A stretch of 8,114 bases of DNA from Phycisphaerales bacterium (GTDB lineage: Bacteria; Planctomycetota; Phycisphaerae; Sedimentisphaerales; Anaerohalosphaeraceae), in the NCBI GenBank assembly GCA_011053245.1, contig DRGS01000183.1, positions 1-8,114 of the forward strand, read 5' to 3'. The notes beneath the pieces were generated by a model. That model was not told the DNA's origin. It searched no databases and saw nothing but the letters and a program-made list of their open reading frames with translations. This document shows, one piece after another, positions 1-6,331 of this stretch; positions within the stretch are counted from its first letter, which is position 1; each line of letters begins with the position of its first letter. The position numbers and the translations under genes were made by a program.

Positions 1-290
1 GGCTAAGACTTATCGTGTTGTTCCTCTTGAATATGACAGCGGCGCCAATGAGTTGACCGTCGTTCTGGATAGCCCGGACAATTTTCGTGCTACCGCCTTC
101 TTCCTCGGGATAGTATTTCTTAAGAGCTTCCTCAAGCAGATCGCCATCGCAAACCTTGGCAGTTACCGCAAAACCCATCAGAGTACTAAGATCGTCGGTA
201 GCACGAAAATTGTCCGGGCTATCCAGAACGACGGTCAACTCATTGGCGCCGCTGTCATATTCAAGAGGAACAACACGATAAGTCTTAGCC
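1..290. repeat. Perfect 95-bp inverted repeat at the contig end (arms 1-95 and 196-290)
   Basis: Bases 1-95 are the exact reverse complement of bases 196-290, with a 100-base spacer between them. The inner arm (196-290) makes sense as coding sequence of the minus-strand ATPase domain, matching its paralogue in this window. The outer arm merely prolongs that frame with an antisense, non-homologous peptide. No transposase or recombinase lies nearby. The arrangement fits a fold-back chimera from amplification or assembly at a contig end better than a genuine element. Confidence 0.95.
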
Positions 291-568
291 ATCTGCGCAG
301 GAACATATTGAATAACATCTTCGGGGATATCGATTTCGGAAAGGTCAACAAATTCCATGCCACGTTGGGCAGCAAGTGCGACATTCAGGTCAAGTTCCTT
401 AACCAGACCCTGTTCGACAAATATTTGACCAAGACGGACATCACCGCCACGCTGCTTTTGGATAGCAAGACACTCATGAACTTTATCACGGGTCAAAATA
501 CGCATCTTAATGAGTATTCGACCGATCATCCTACCCTTCAACTGGCGGATTGGAGGAACATTAGCCAT
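1..568 (-). CDS. Second PilB/GspE-type assembly ATPase, N-terminal domain only (runs off left end)
   Basis: This is the N-terminal part of a second type IV pilus / type II secretion assembly ATPase, a cytoplasmic motor that powers pilin polymerisation. Translation from the ATG at 568 (MANVPPIRQL) gives about 157 credible residues that match the N-terminal domain of the complete PilB encoded at 1953-3710: two MshEN-like repeats (residues about 14-37 and 45-68, the second with RLG, then QGLV, then ALAAQ), followed by a 'GMEFVDL' segment and an alpha/beta subdomain to about residue 155. In the MshE family such repeats bind cyclic di-GMP. The ATPase core is missing. Bases 95 to 1 stay open in frame but are the exact antisense of 196-290, so residues after about 158 are probably artefactual. 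AGAGGG lies 6 bases before the ATG, and a good promoter lies 60-85 bases upstream. The paralogue assignment is firm; the specific system it serves is not. Confidence 0.9.
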   Translation of the reverse strand, partial: MANVPPIRQLKGRMIGRILIKMRILTRDKVHECLAIQKQRGGDVRLGQIFVEQGLVKELDLNVALAAQRGMEFVDLSEIDIPEDVIQYVPAQMAKTYRVVPLEYDSGANELTVVLDSPDNFRATDDLSTLMGFAVTAKVCDGDLLEEALKKYYPEEEGGSTKIVRAIQNDGQLIGAAVIFKRNNTISLS

Positions 569-626
569 TAGACGCCCTCTTGATATAAATGTTCTTTAAC
601 ATATCACAATTCCTTTGCTCTATTAT

Positions 627-654
627 ATTATAGCACGTAAAACCTGTTTGGCAA
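627..654 (-). promoter_or_regulatory. Sigma70-type promoter for the second pilB-like gene
   Basis: On the minus strand TTGCCA (654-649) and a consensus TATAAT (632-627) are separated by 16 bases. Transcription would start near base 620, about 50 bases before the ATG at 568. This suggests the second ATPase is transcribed separately from, or in addition to, the pilB-pilT unit upstream. Confidence 0.65.
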
Positions 655-673
655 GTAAATTATATATTGGACA

Positions 674-715
674 CATGGTAAATAGGACAATGAGCGGGCA
701 TGCTTAACTACCATG
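674..715. repeat. 7-bp inverted repeat upstream of the second pilB-like promoter
   Basis: CATGGTA at 674-680 is perfectly complementary to TACCATG at 709-715, with a 28-base spacer. It sits just upstream of the -35 element at 649-654, where an activator or repressor could bind. The rest of the 569-803 gap holds no credible gene and no convincing terminator for pilT. Confidence 0.3.
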
Positions 716-803
716 AATACAAGATACTTAGATAAAACCAAAGATATAACAACTCCTTAATATGACGAAAATCTCAAAAAAACTCTCCCATTTTCTGTTG
801 ACG

Positions 804-1925
804 TCAACTCTTAAGTATCTCTCCAACATCACCAAGGCCCTGACCGCCAGCTTTATTATCTTTATCCTCAGCCTTTTCCAACAACGCCGATGGTTGACGG
901 GCCTTGTTGATCATCTCATCAAGAGATATTCTGTCTGCATCGTACAGTTCCCATAGATGGTCATCCAAAAGCTGCATACCAACATTTTTGCCCGTCTGGA
1001 TGCTCGATTCTATCCGGTAAACCTTGTTTTCACGGATCAAATTAGCGATAGCAGGCGTAACGACCATAAACTCAAACGCAGCCGCCCTCCCCTTTCCAAC
1101 CTTCAAAGGACAAAGCGTCTGGCTCAACACCGCGATCAGATTCGTACTAAGCTGAACACGTATCTGCTCCTGCTGACTCACAGGAAAAGCATCGATAATA
1201 CGGTTGATCGTACCCTGACATCCGGTCGTATGAAGAGTACCGAAAACAAGGTGGCCCGTCTCAGCAGCAGTAACTGCCGCTTCCATCGTCTCAAGATCCC
1301 TAAGCTCGCCGACAAGTATCACATCCGGATCCTGACGTAATGCACGCTTCAATGCCTCGGAAAAACTCGGAACATCAATCCCAACCTCACGCTGATTAAT
1401 TATAGACTTCTTGTGGTTATGATAGTATTCGATCGGCTCTTCAACCGTTATGATATGATGATCCATGTTCATATTGATGTAATCGATCATACTCGCAAGA
1501 GTCGTCGTCTTACCGCTGCCTGTCGGACCGGTAACAAGGAAAAGACCTTGCGGACGACGGCACAACGCCGCACAAACCTTAGGAAGACCGATCGTCTCAA
1601 AACTCAGCAATTCCGATGGAATAAGACGCAGAACCATAGAGATATTACCCTTCTGCCGAAATATCGCTGTACGAAAACGACCCGCATCGCCAAAGGCAAA
1701 ACCAAAGTCAGTACCACCATTCTCCTGAATTTGCTGCTGATTCTTTTCAGGAGTTATACTCTTCATCAGCGACGTCGTATCGTCCGCATCCAAAACCTTC
1801 GTATCCAGAGAACGTAATCGCCCGCCAATACGAAGAACCGGAGGACGCCCTACCACAAGGTGCAGATCCGAACCACCCATCTTGATACAAGCCTCTAACA
1901 ATCTGTCAATATGTACTGTTGCCAT
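804..1925 (-). CDS. pilT: Type IV pilus retraction ATPase PilT
   Basis: PilT is the cytoplasmic hexameric ATPase that drives pilus depolymerisation, and so twitching motility and DNA uptake. From the ATG at 1925 it is 373 residues, near the family's usual 340-380. Numbered from that ATG: PAS-like N-terminal domain with 'GGSDLHL' near residue 20, Walker A GPTGSGKT at 133-140, Asp box 'IITVEEPIEY' at 158-167, Walker B 'VILVGELRD' at 202-210, and His box 'GHLVFGTLHTT' at 224-234. The PilT-specific AIRNLIRE motif is present as AIANLIRE (292-299), so its Arg is Ala. A GTG at 1934 is an alternative start, but AGAGGG at 1936-1941 would almost touch it and is better placed, with 10 bases' spacing, for the ATG at 1925. 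The gene begins 27 bases after the pilB stop, indicating cotranscription. The C-terminal 25 residues are a charged, Gly-rich tail of no clear role. Confidence 0.97.
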   Translation of the reverse strand: MATVHIDRLLEACIKMGGSDLHLVVGRPPVLRIGGRLRSLDTKVLDADDTTSLMKSITPEKNQQQIQENGGTDFGFAFGDAGRFRTAIFRQKGNISMVLRLIPSELLSFETIGLPKVCAALCRRPQGLFLVTGPTGSGKTTTLASMIDYINMNMDHHIITVEEPIEYYHNHKKSIINQREVGIDVPSFSEALKRALRQDPDVILVGELRDLETMEAAVTAAETGHLVFGTLHTTGCQGTINRIIDAFPVSQQEQIRVQLSTNLIAVLSQTLCPLKVGKGRAAAFEFMVVTPAIANLIRENKVYRIESSIQTGKNVGMQLLDDHLWELYDADRISLDEMINKARQPSALLEKAEDKDNKAGGQGLGDVGEILKS

Positions 1926-1952
1926 TGAAATCACGCCCTCTAAATATATAGA

Positions 1953-3710
1953 TCAAATATCGACTACCAAACCCTCAGCCTGTGACGTCTTCGCCACTTC
2001 CATCGGGGTAGTCGTACCACGAAAAACCTTACGCTTACCGTCAGCCAGAAGAGTTTTCATGCCGCTGGCAATCGCCGCCTTTCGCAACTCACTCGCAGGA
2101 GCACGCGCAAAAGCAAGCTCACGAACCGCGTTACTCATTTCAAGCATCTCAAAGATCGCGACACGACCCTTGTGCCCGGTCCCCTGACATACACTGCACC
2201 CGGCGCCTTTATAGATCGGATTTTTCTTAACTTCTTCATGACTTATCCCAAGCAGCCGAAGGTAATGGGGATCCGGATTCTCATCCACAACTTTACACTT
2301 CTTGCATATCACACGAACAAGACGCTGAGCCATGATCGCCTGGATCGAACTTGCAACCAAAAACGGCTTAACGCCCATATCGATCAAACGCGTTATCGCA
2401 CTCGGAGCGTCATTCGTATGCAGCGTACTGAACACCAGATGACCCGTAAGTGCCGCCTGGATCGCGATATCCGCCACCTCACCGTCACGTATTTCACCGA
2501 TCAGAATAATATTCGGTGCCTGACGAAGCATTGAACGCAGGATCTTCGCAAAAGTAAGACCGATCTCCGTTCGCACCTGGCACTGATTGATACCTGCCAC
2601 ATTATACTCGACCGGATCCTCTGCCGTAATGATCTTTTTATCCGGACGGTTCAGTTCTTTCAACGCCGAATAAAGGGTAGTCGTTTTTCCGCTACCCGTC
2701 GGCCCCGTAACAAGAAATATCCCGTTAGGCCGCTTAATAATACCTTGAAAACGCTCATAGTCATCCTGCTCAAAGCCAAGTGCCTGAATACCGATATTAA
2801 CCGATTCAGGACGCAGAATACGCAGCACAGTACTCTCACCATGGTAACCCGGCAAACACGAAACACGAAAATCAATATCCGACCCGTCAACCTCACGTTT
2901 GATCCTGCCATCCTGAGGAAGACGACGCTCGCCAATATCCATACCAGAAAGTATTTTAATACGAGCGATCACCGGCCCCTGCATACTCTTCGGAATATTG
3001 TCACGCTCGACACAAACACCGTCAATACGGTATCGCACACGAACGCGGTCAGACATCGGTTCGACATGAATATCACTGCTATCCATACGGCAAGCCTCGT
3101 CGATGATCAGATTCACAAGTTGAATTACCGGCCCGTCGTCATCGTCGTCAGCCTCGGCCCGACGGACCGCACCGGCAATAGCATGACCCTCAGCCTCAAG
3201 TTCAGCAGCGGTCGCATCGATACTGCTCTTAAATTCGTCCATACTACGACTGCGAAAACCACTCTCGGTAGCACCCGCTACCGCCTTTCGTATCTTAGAA
3301 GGACTCGCAAGGCAGCACTCAAGATCCGCGTTAAGCCGAAAACGAAGCATATCCATCAAGTCAAGATCCAGAGGATCGCCGATGACCAGCTTAAGAGTGC
3401 TATCGGTTTTCTCAAGAGGCAGAACAAAATGCTTCTTAATAAGCTCTTCCGGAATAAGGCTGCGAGAATTCTTCGGAGGCGGATCCTTCTCAAGGTCGAT
3501 ATATTCCATTCCGAACTGCTTGGCGATCGCTTTCGTTACCTGATCCTCGGTCAGCAGCTCCAACTCAATCAAAGTCTCGCCAAGCCGCTTCTTATCAGCC
3601 TTGGATTTACGAAGAGCGTTCTTAAGGTCATCTTTGCCGACCAGACCGCTCCGATAGATTATTTCGCCTAATTTTCTGCGTTGTTTCGCCATAGCCCCTA
3701 TACCGGTCAT
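1953..3710 (-). CDS. pilB: Type IV pilus assembly ATPase PilB (GspE family)
   Basis: PilB is the cytoplasmic hexameric motor for pilus extension, working with the platform protein PilC. The 585 residues match the family's usual 560-580. In order: MshEN/T2SSE_N domain (about 13-145) with two repeats beginning KLGE (13) and RLGE (42); an acidic linker with five Asp at 188-192; the N2 domain with 'SSDIHVEP' (211-218); Walker A GPTGSGKT (336-343); Asp box 'ITAEDPVEY' (361-369); Walker B 'IILIGEIRD' (401-409); His box 'GHLVFSTLHTND' (423-434); and a tetracysteine zinc site C469-x2-C472 and C505-x2-C508. All catalytic boxes are intact. ATG 3710 has no visible Shine-Dalgarno sequence. ATG 3692 (MAKQRRKLGE) has GGGG three bases upstream and a more typical family start, so the true start could be 18 bases shorter. 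It is the first gene of a pilB-pilT unit with a strong promoter upstream. Confidence 0.97.
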   Translation of the reverse strand: MTGIGAMAKQRRKLGEIIYRSGLVGKDDLKNALRKSKADKKRLGETLIELELLTEDQVTKAIAKQFGMEYIDLEKDPPPKNSRSLIPEELIKKHFVLPLEKTDSTLKLVIGDPLDLDLMDMLRFRLNADLECCLASPSKIRKAVAGATESGFRSRSMDEFKSSIDATAAELEAEGHAIAGAVRRAEADDDDDGPVIQLVNLIIDEACRMDSSDIHVEPMSDRVRVRYRIDGVCVERDNIPKSMQGPVIARIKILSGMDIGERRLPQDGRIKREVDGSDIDFRVSCLPGYHGESTVLRILRPESVNIGIQALGFEQDDYERFQGIIKRPNGIFLVTGPTGSGKTTTLYSALKELNRPDKKIITAEDPVEYNVAGINQCQVRTEIGLTFAKILRSMLRQAPNIILIGEIRDGEVADIAIQAALTGHLVFSTLHTNDAPSAITRLIDMGVKPFLVASSIQAIMAQRLVRVICKKCKVVDENPDPHYLRLLGISHEEVKKNPIYKGAGCSVCQGTGHKGRVAIFEMLEMSNAVRELAFARAPASELRKAAIASGMKTLLADGKRKVFRGTTTPMEVAKTSQAEGLVVDI

Positions 3711-3715
3711 ACATC

Positions 3716-3737
3716 AAAAAATCCGCGTCGTCCGCGG
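3716..3737 (-). promoter_or_regulatory. Terminator-like hairpin in the pilB leader
   Basis: On the minus strand CCGCG (3737-3733), a five-base loop GACGA, then CGCGG (3727-3723) form an all-GC five-pair stem, followed by A and six T (3721-3716). It lies between the pilB promoter and the start codons, ending 5 bases before ATG 3710. The stem is short for an efficient intrinsic terminator. It could act as an attenuator or influence start choice; this is inference from structure only. Confidence 0.4.
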
Positions 3738-3843
3738 CCAAAATCTTCATTAAACAACAACCATGAAACGCGTAATAAACAATACCATTGCTATTTCGTC
3801 ATTTTATGCTGATTACCGTTGAATTTTACTGCTCAAACGCCAC

Positions 3844-3872
3844 AGTATAGCAAAATCACTTCACACAGTCAA
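3844..3872 (-). promoter_or_regulatory. Sigma70-type promoter of the pilB-pilT unit
   Basis: On the minus strand TTGACT (3872-3867) and TATACT (3849-3844) are separated by exactly 17 bases, and each differs from consensus by one base. The start point would be near 3837, leaving a 5' leader of about 127 bases to ATG 3710 or 145 to ATG 3692. This is the best promoter match in the window. Confidence 0.75.
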
Positions 3873-3958
3873 ACGCCAACCTCAAACATGCTATAACAAC
3901 CCCCTTACACGCTTTATTGCCCGCCCAAGCCGACTTTTCCAGAACGAGCAGAAAATTC

Positions 3959-3986
3959 TTGACGATTCCGACAGATTCGGTAAGAT
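3959..3986 (+). promoter_or_regulatory. Candidate promoter for the repeat-protein gene
   Basis: TTGACG (3959-3964) and TAAGAT (3981-3986) are 16 bases apart on the plus strand, about 110 bases before the ATG at 4098. The -10 box is only four of six to consensus, so this is moderate evidence. The remainder of the 387-base intergenic region (3711-4097) shows no credible gene. Confidence 0.4.
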
Positions 3987-4041
3987 TATGGACGCCACAC
4001 GAGCGAAATCATACTCTGCATCAGTTTTAAGTGAAAATGGC

Positions 4042-4064
4042 CGATACATAGTGTACAGGTATCG
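4042..4064. repeat. CGATAC/GTATCG dyad upstream of the repeat-protein gene
   Basis: CGATAC (4042-4047) and GTATCG (4059-4064) form a perfect 6-bp inverted repeat with an 11-base spacer, between the candidate promoter and the ribosome binding site of the gene starting at 4098. It could be an operator or a leader hairpin. Confidence 0.3.
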
Positions 4065-4097
4065 AAACTAAAGGGCATGTTGCTCAGGAGAAAAACT

Positions 4098-4631
4098 ATG
4101 TCGAAATTGAAAAAAATCACACTCACAGCCGTATTCTGCCTGTTATTACCCGCCGCAGAGACATGCGCTATCGCACCTGACGACTCGAACTCACAAAACC
4201 AACAGCCAGCCCTTTCATTGGACAATATCTTCAAATCAATCGACAGTGCCGTAAACGGACTGGGAAACGCCATCGGTGAAACCGCCAACGGACTGGGAAA
4301 CGCGCTCGACGGTGCCGTAAACGGGCTGGGAAACGCGCTCGACGAAACTGCCAATGGTCTGGGCCGCCCACTTGACGGAGTTGTAAACGATTTGGGAACT
4401 GCCGCCAATGGCTTAGGAGAATCTCTCGACGACACCGTAAATGGACTCGGCCGATCACTCGACGGAGTTGTCACCGGTTTAGGGGACATATTTGAAGGAA
4501 CCGGCGATGTCATAGAACAGGTAGCCGAAGTTGCCGCAGTCGCAGGATTCATATACCTTTTCATAATAGCAGATGGTCACTTCTATTATAATCATCACAA
4601 CTACAACCACGGTCACAGCTACCACAGATGA
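4098..4631 (+). CDS. Exported 11-residue-repeat protein with membrane helix and His-rich tail (unrecognised family)
   Basis: I do not recognise this 177-residue protein. The start at ATG 4098 is set by AGGAG (4086-4090) seven bases upstream; the ATG at 4077 has no such site. Residues 1-24 look like a signal peptide (KLKK, then a hydrophobic run to LLLPAAETCA). Residues 51-134 are eight tandem units of pattern A/T-V/A-N-G-L-G-x-x-L-D-x: seven of 11 residues and one (95-101, VVNDLGT) of 7. Hydrophobic residues fall at positions 2, 5 and 9 of each unit, a 3-4-4 spacing typical of hendecad helices, and the 7-residue unit keeps that spacing in register. A hydrophobic stretch (about 142-157) follows, then a tail at 159-177 with six His plus Tyr and Asn, suggesting metal binding or an interaction surface. 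It is divergent from pilB, but no functional link is shown. Confidence 0.8.
   Translation: MSKLKKITLTAVFCLLLPAAETCAIAPDDSNSQNQQPALSLDNIFKSIDSAVNGLGNAIGETANGLGNALDGAVNGLGNALDETANGLGRPLDGVVNDLGTAANGLGESLDDTVNGLGRSLDGVVTGLGDIFEGTGDVIEQVAEVAAVAGFIYLFIIADGHFYYNHHNYNHGHSYHR
4248..4499 (+). repeat. 33-bp in-frame coding tandem repeats
   Basis: Seven 33-bp units and one 21-bp unit encode residues 51-134 of the exported repeat protein. A 66-bp higher-order period is visible, because units alternate between a 'gccgtaaacgg' and an 'accgccaacgg' beginning, so growth by duplication of pairs is likely. Similarity decays toward the 3' end. Since 33 and 21 are multiples of three, the antisense frames also stay open here. 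Confidence 0.85.
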
Positions 4632-4681
4632 TTACAAAAAAGTAACATGCCTCCTCCCTCTGTCATCCCAGCAGGGGAAAT

Positions 4682-4702
4682 CAAAGGGGTCAGGAGCCTT
4701 TG
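4682..4702. terminator. REP-like hairpin between convergent genes
   Basis: CAAAGG (4682-4687), a nine-base loop GGTCAGGAG, and CCTTTG (4697-4702) form a symmetrical hairpin 50 bases after the stop of the repeat-protein gene and 8 bases past the stop of the glycosidase gene. Flanking AAAT and AATTT can extend the stem with a one-base bulge. It could terminate transcription from both sides, although no long T-run follows. The GGGGTCAGG core resembles REP-type dispersed sequences I have seen in other genomes, which is recollection rather than a search. Confidence 0.45.
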
Positions 4703-4710
4703 AATTTCAT

Positions 4711-6246
4711 TTACTTGATAAACCTGATGTTCTTCGTGAATTCTCCGATTTTCAAATTGGACGATTTCTCAGTGATCGGCTTGCCATTGATTGTACAATT
4801 ATCGAAGGTCACATTACCGATACCGTATTGCTCGTCGAAGCCTTTGATCACGATCGTATACGGGCCCTCCTTGCCTGTCAATTTCACATCTTTCAGGACT
4901 ACGTTTTTAATGAAACCCGGGACCTTCGTTTTACTATATTGGTTGAATTCGCAAGTCATCTCGATGTAGTTACGGTCCTGGCCTTCGCCGTAAATATCGA
5001 TGTTCTCAAAACGCAAATTCTCCATCTGCATCTCTTCTCCGGAATGCAGCATCAGGAATTTCTTGTCGAAAGGATTAGGCTGCGCGAAGTCGAAGCTGAG
5101 GTACAGCACATGGCAATCCTTAACTGTAATGTTCCGCATGTAGTCAGCGCGGGATTCGTCACCTAATAGTATCGCACAGCACTTGTCTGACCACAGGCTG
5201 GTGCGCAACACAGTGATGTTCTCGCAATTACGGTTTCCATAGCCCATCCCCTTAAAGGCCAAACAATCGTCAGTCGTCCGAATAAAGCAATTCTCGATTG
5301 TCATGTTGCGGGTATTCACCGGATCGATCCCATCGTCGTTGCTTGCGTACGAGCCGCATATCTTGACGTTCGAGATGGCGACCCCATCGCAATCCTTTGG
5401 TACTATCGTCCAGCCGCGGCTGCCCTTGCGGATGGTTATCCCTTCGATCCTTGCGCGAGTGCACTGCTCCAGCAGGATCATGTATTTCCGATAGTAGTCA
5501 GCTCCCGAGTTTTCGAGCAGGCCACGGCCGAGGATCCTGATGTTGTCGCCCCGGGCGATAACGGCCCCGGTGACCACCGCCCCGCCGGCGATATAAAGCG
5601 TCTGGTTGCTGGTAAGGTGGATCATCCCGGCGTTGTGCCGCCCCGGCCCGTAGTAGATCACGCCTGGATCACCCTGGCGCGGCCGCTCGGTTTCGATCGG
5701 GTTGGCGAATAGCAGCAATGGATCTTTGCGCCCGTTGTTGTTGCGCTCAATAACAAAGTTGCCGGGCTGATCCAGCGTGAAAGTCGCCGTTTTCCCCTCG
5801 AGCTTAACGGGAATCTCCGACAAGGCAGGACGGATGGAGAGCGCTGTTAGTGGCTTAGAGGAACTGATCTTGACCGTAATTCGTCCCGAAAACTCAAAGC
5901 TTGAGAATGAATAGGTAAGGTCCCAATCCTGGCCCGACAAGAGGTTATGCCTCGCCTCAATTGGTGCGGTGTAAACCGGCACCGGTTGCCCGTTGACTGT
6001 CACAGTATACTCCTGTGACATTTCCTCGCCTTGGACGAACGGATGTGTTTCCACCATCGCCCGGTCTGGCTCGAACTCATCGGACTTGATATTTTTCGAC
6101 TCTCCCAACAAATGTCGTGGCACGATGGTGAAAGCGGTGGCGCCAGCAACACCAGTCAGTAAAAACTGTCGCCTCGAAAGGTTGCGCCGATGAGTTGGGG
6201 CGGAAGTTTCGTTACGGTTCCTGAGAAGTGAATTTACTTTTTTCAT
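4711..6246 (-). CDS. Tat-exported beta-helix glycoside hydrolase, clan GH-N (GH28/GH49-like)
   Basis: Probable polysaccharide-degrading enzyme, exported folded by the Tat system; the substrate is unknown. From ATG 6246 it has 511 residues. The Tat motif SRRQFLL (24-30) is followed by a hydrophobic helix and 'IVPRHLLG' (41-48). A beta-sandwich-like N-terminal region (about 75-180) precedes a right-handed parallel beta-helix starting near 'GPGRHNAG' (200-207), with repeated 'NITV' and 'NVKI' strands. Putative catalytic acids are NDDG (303-306) and TTDDC (324-328): D305 to D326/D327 spacing is 21 and 22, as in GH28 polygalacturonases. The GH28 GHG histidine and RIK motif are not seen; the matching stretch reads KCCAILLG (355-362), which favours a GH49-like or divergent enzyme. 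An in-frame ATG at 6282 would add 12 residues before the Tat region. Neither start has a clear Shine-Dalgarno sequence. It is a single-gene unit with its own promoters. Confidence 0.85.
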   Translation of the reverse strand: MKKVNSLLRNRNETSAPTHRRNLSRRQFLLTGVAGATAFTIVPRHLLGESKNIKSDEFEPDRAMVETHPFVQGEEMSQEYTVTVNGQPVPVYTAPIEARHNLLSGQDWDLTYSFSSFEFSGRITVKISSSKPLTALSIRPALSEIPVKLEGKTATFTLDQPGNFVIERNNNGRKDPLLLFANPIETERPRQGDPGVIYYGPGRHNAGMIHLTSNQTLYIAGGAVVTGAVIARGDNIRILGRGLLENSGADYYRKYMILLEQCTRARIEGITIRKGSRGWTIVPKDCDGVAISNVKICGSYASNDDGIDPVNTRNMTIENCFIRTTDDCLAFKGMGYGNRNCENITVLRTSLWSDKCCAILLGDESRADYMRNITVKDCHVLYLSFDFAQPNPFDKKFLMLHSGEEMQMENLRFENIDIYGEGQDRNYIEMTCEFNQYSKTKVPGFIKNVVLKDVKLTGKEGPYTIVIKGFDEQYGIGNVTFDNCTINGKPITEKSSNLKIGEFTKNIRFIK

Positions 6247-6305
6247 AATCTGACATTTTCCATTTAACCGCTCACAAAACATAATTGTACCCGTTCACGG
6301 ATATT

Positions 6306-6331
6306 TTGAGTGTATTGAGCAACGCACTCAA
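6306..6331. promoter_or_regulatory. Operator-like dyad in the glycosidase promoter
   Basis: TTGAGTG (6306-6312) and CACTCAA (6325-6331) form a perfect 7-bp inverted repeat with a 12-base spacer. A nested TTGAG (6315-6319) and CTCAA (6327-6331) pair lies within it. The dyad fills the space between the -35 and -10 elements of the proximal promoter and overlaps the -10, the usual position for a repressor. The regulator is unknown. Confidence 0.5.

Noticed and set aside
53..571. 172-residue plus-strand open frame
   Set aside because: It is antisense to the ATPase N-terminal domain and its beginning lies in the fold-back arm; the minus-strand translation matches PilB/GspE.
618..710. Minus-strand 28-residue frame beginning MVVKHARSL in the pilT downstream gap
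   Set aside because: There is no suitably spaced Shine-Dalgarno sequence, and it overlaps the promoter of the next gene.
2745..3671. 308-residue plus-strand open frame antisense to pilB
   Set aside because: It is a shadow of a well-conserved pilB gene, with no ribosome binding site or recognisable domain.
3763..3822. Short plus-strand frame beginning MKRVINNTI
   Set aside because: It has no ribosome binding site, is antisense to the pilB leader, and is of chance length (19 residues).
3986..4564. 192-residue Pro/Ser-rich minus-strand open frame
   Set aside because: It is open only because the opposing gene has repeat units that are multiples of three. The plus-strand frame has a good Shine-Dalgarno sequence, a signal peptide and a regular hydrophobic pattern.
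4573..5166. 197-residue plus-strand open frame overlapping the end of the repeat gene and the glycosidase
   Set aside because: It is antisense to the beta-helix gene and starts inside the His-rich tail coding region; no motif is recognisable.
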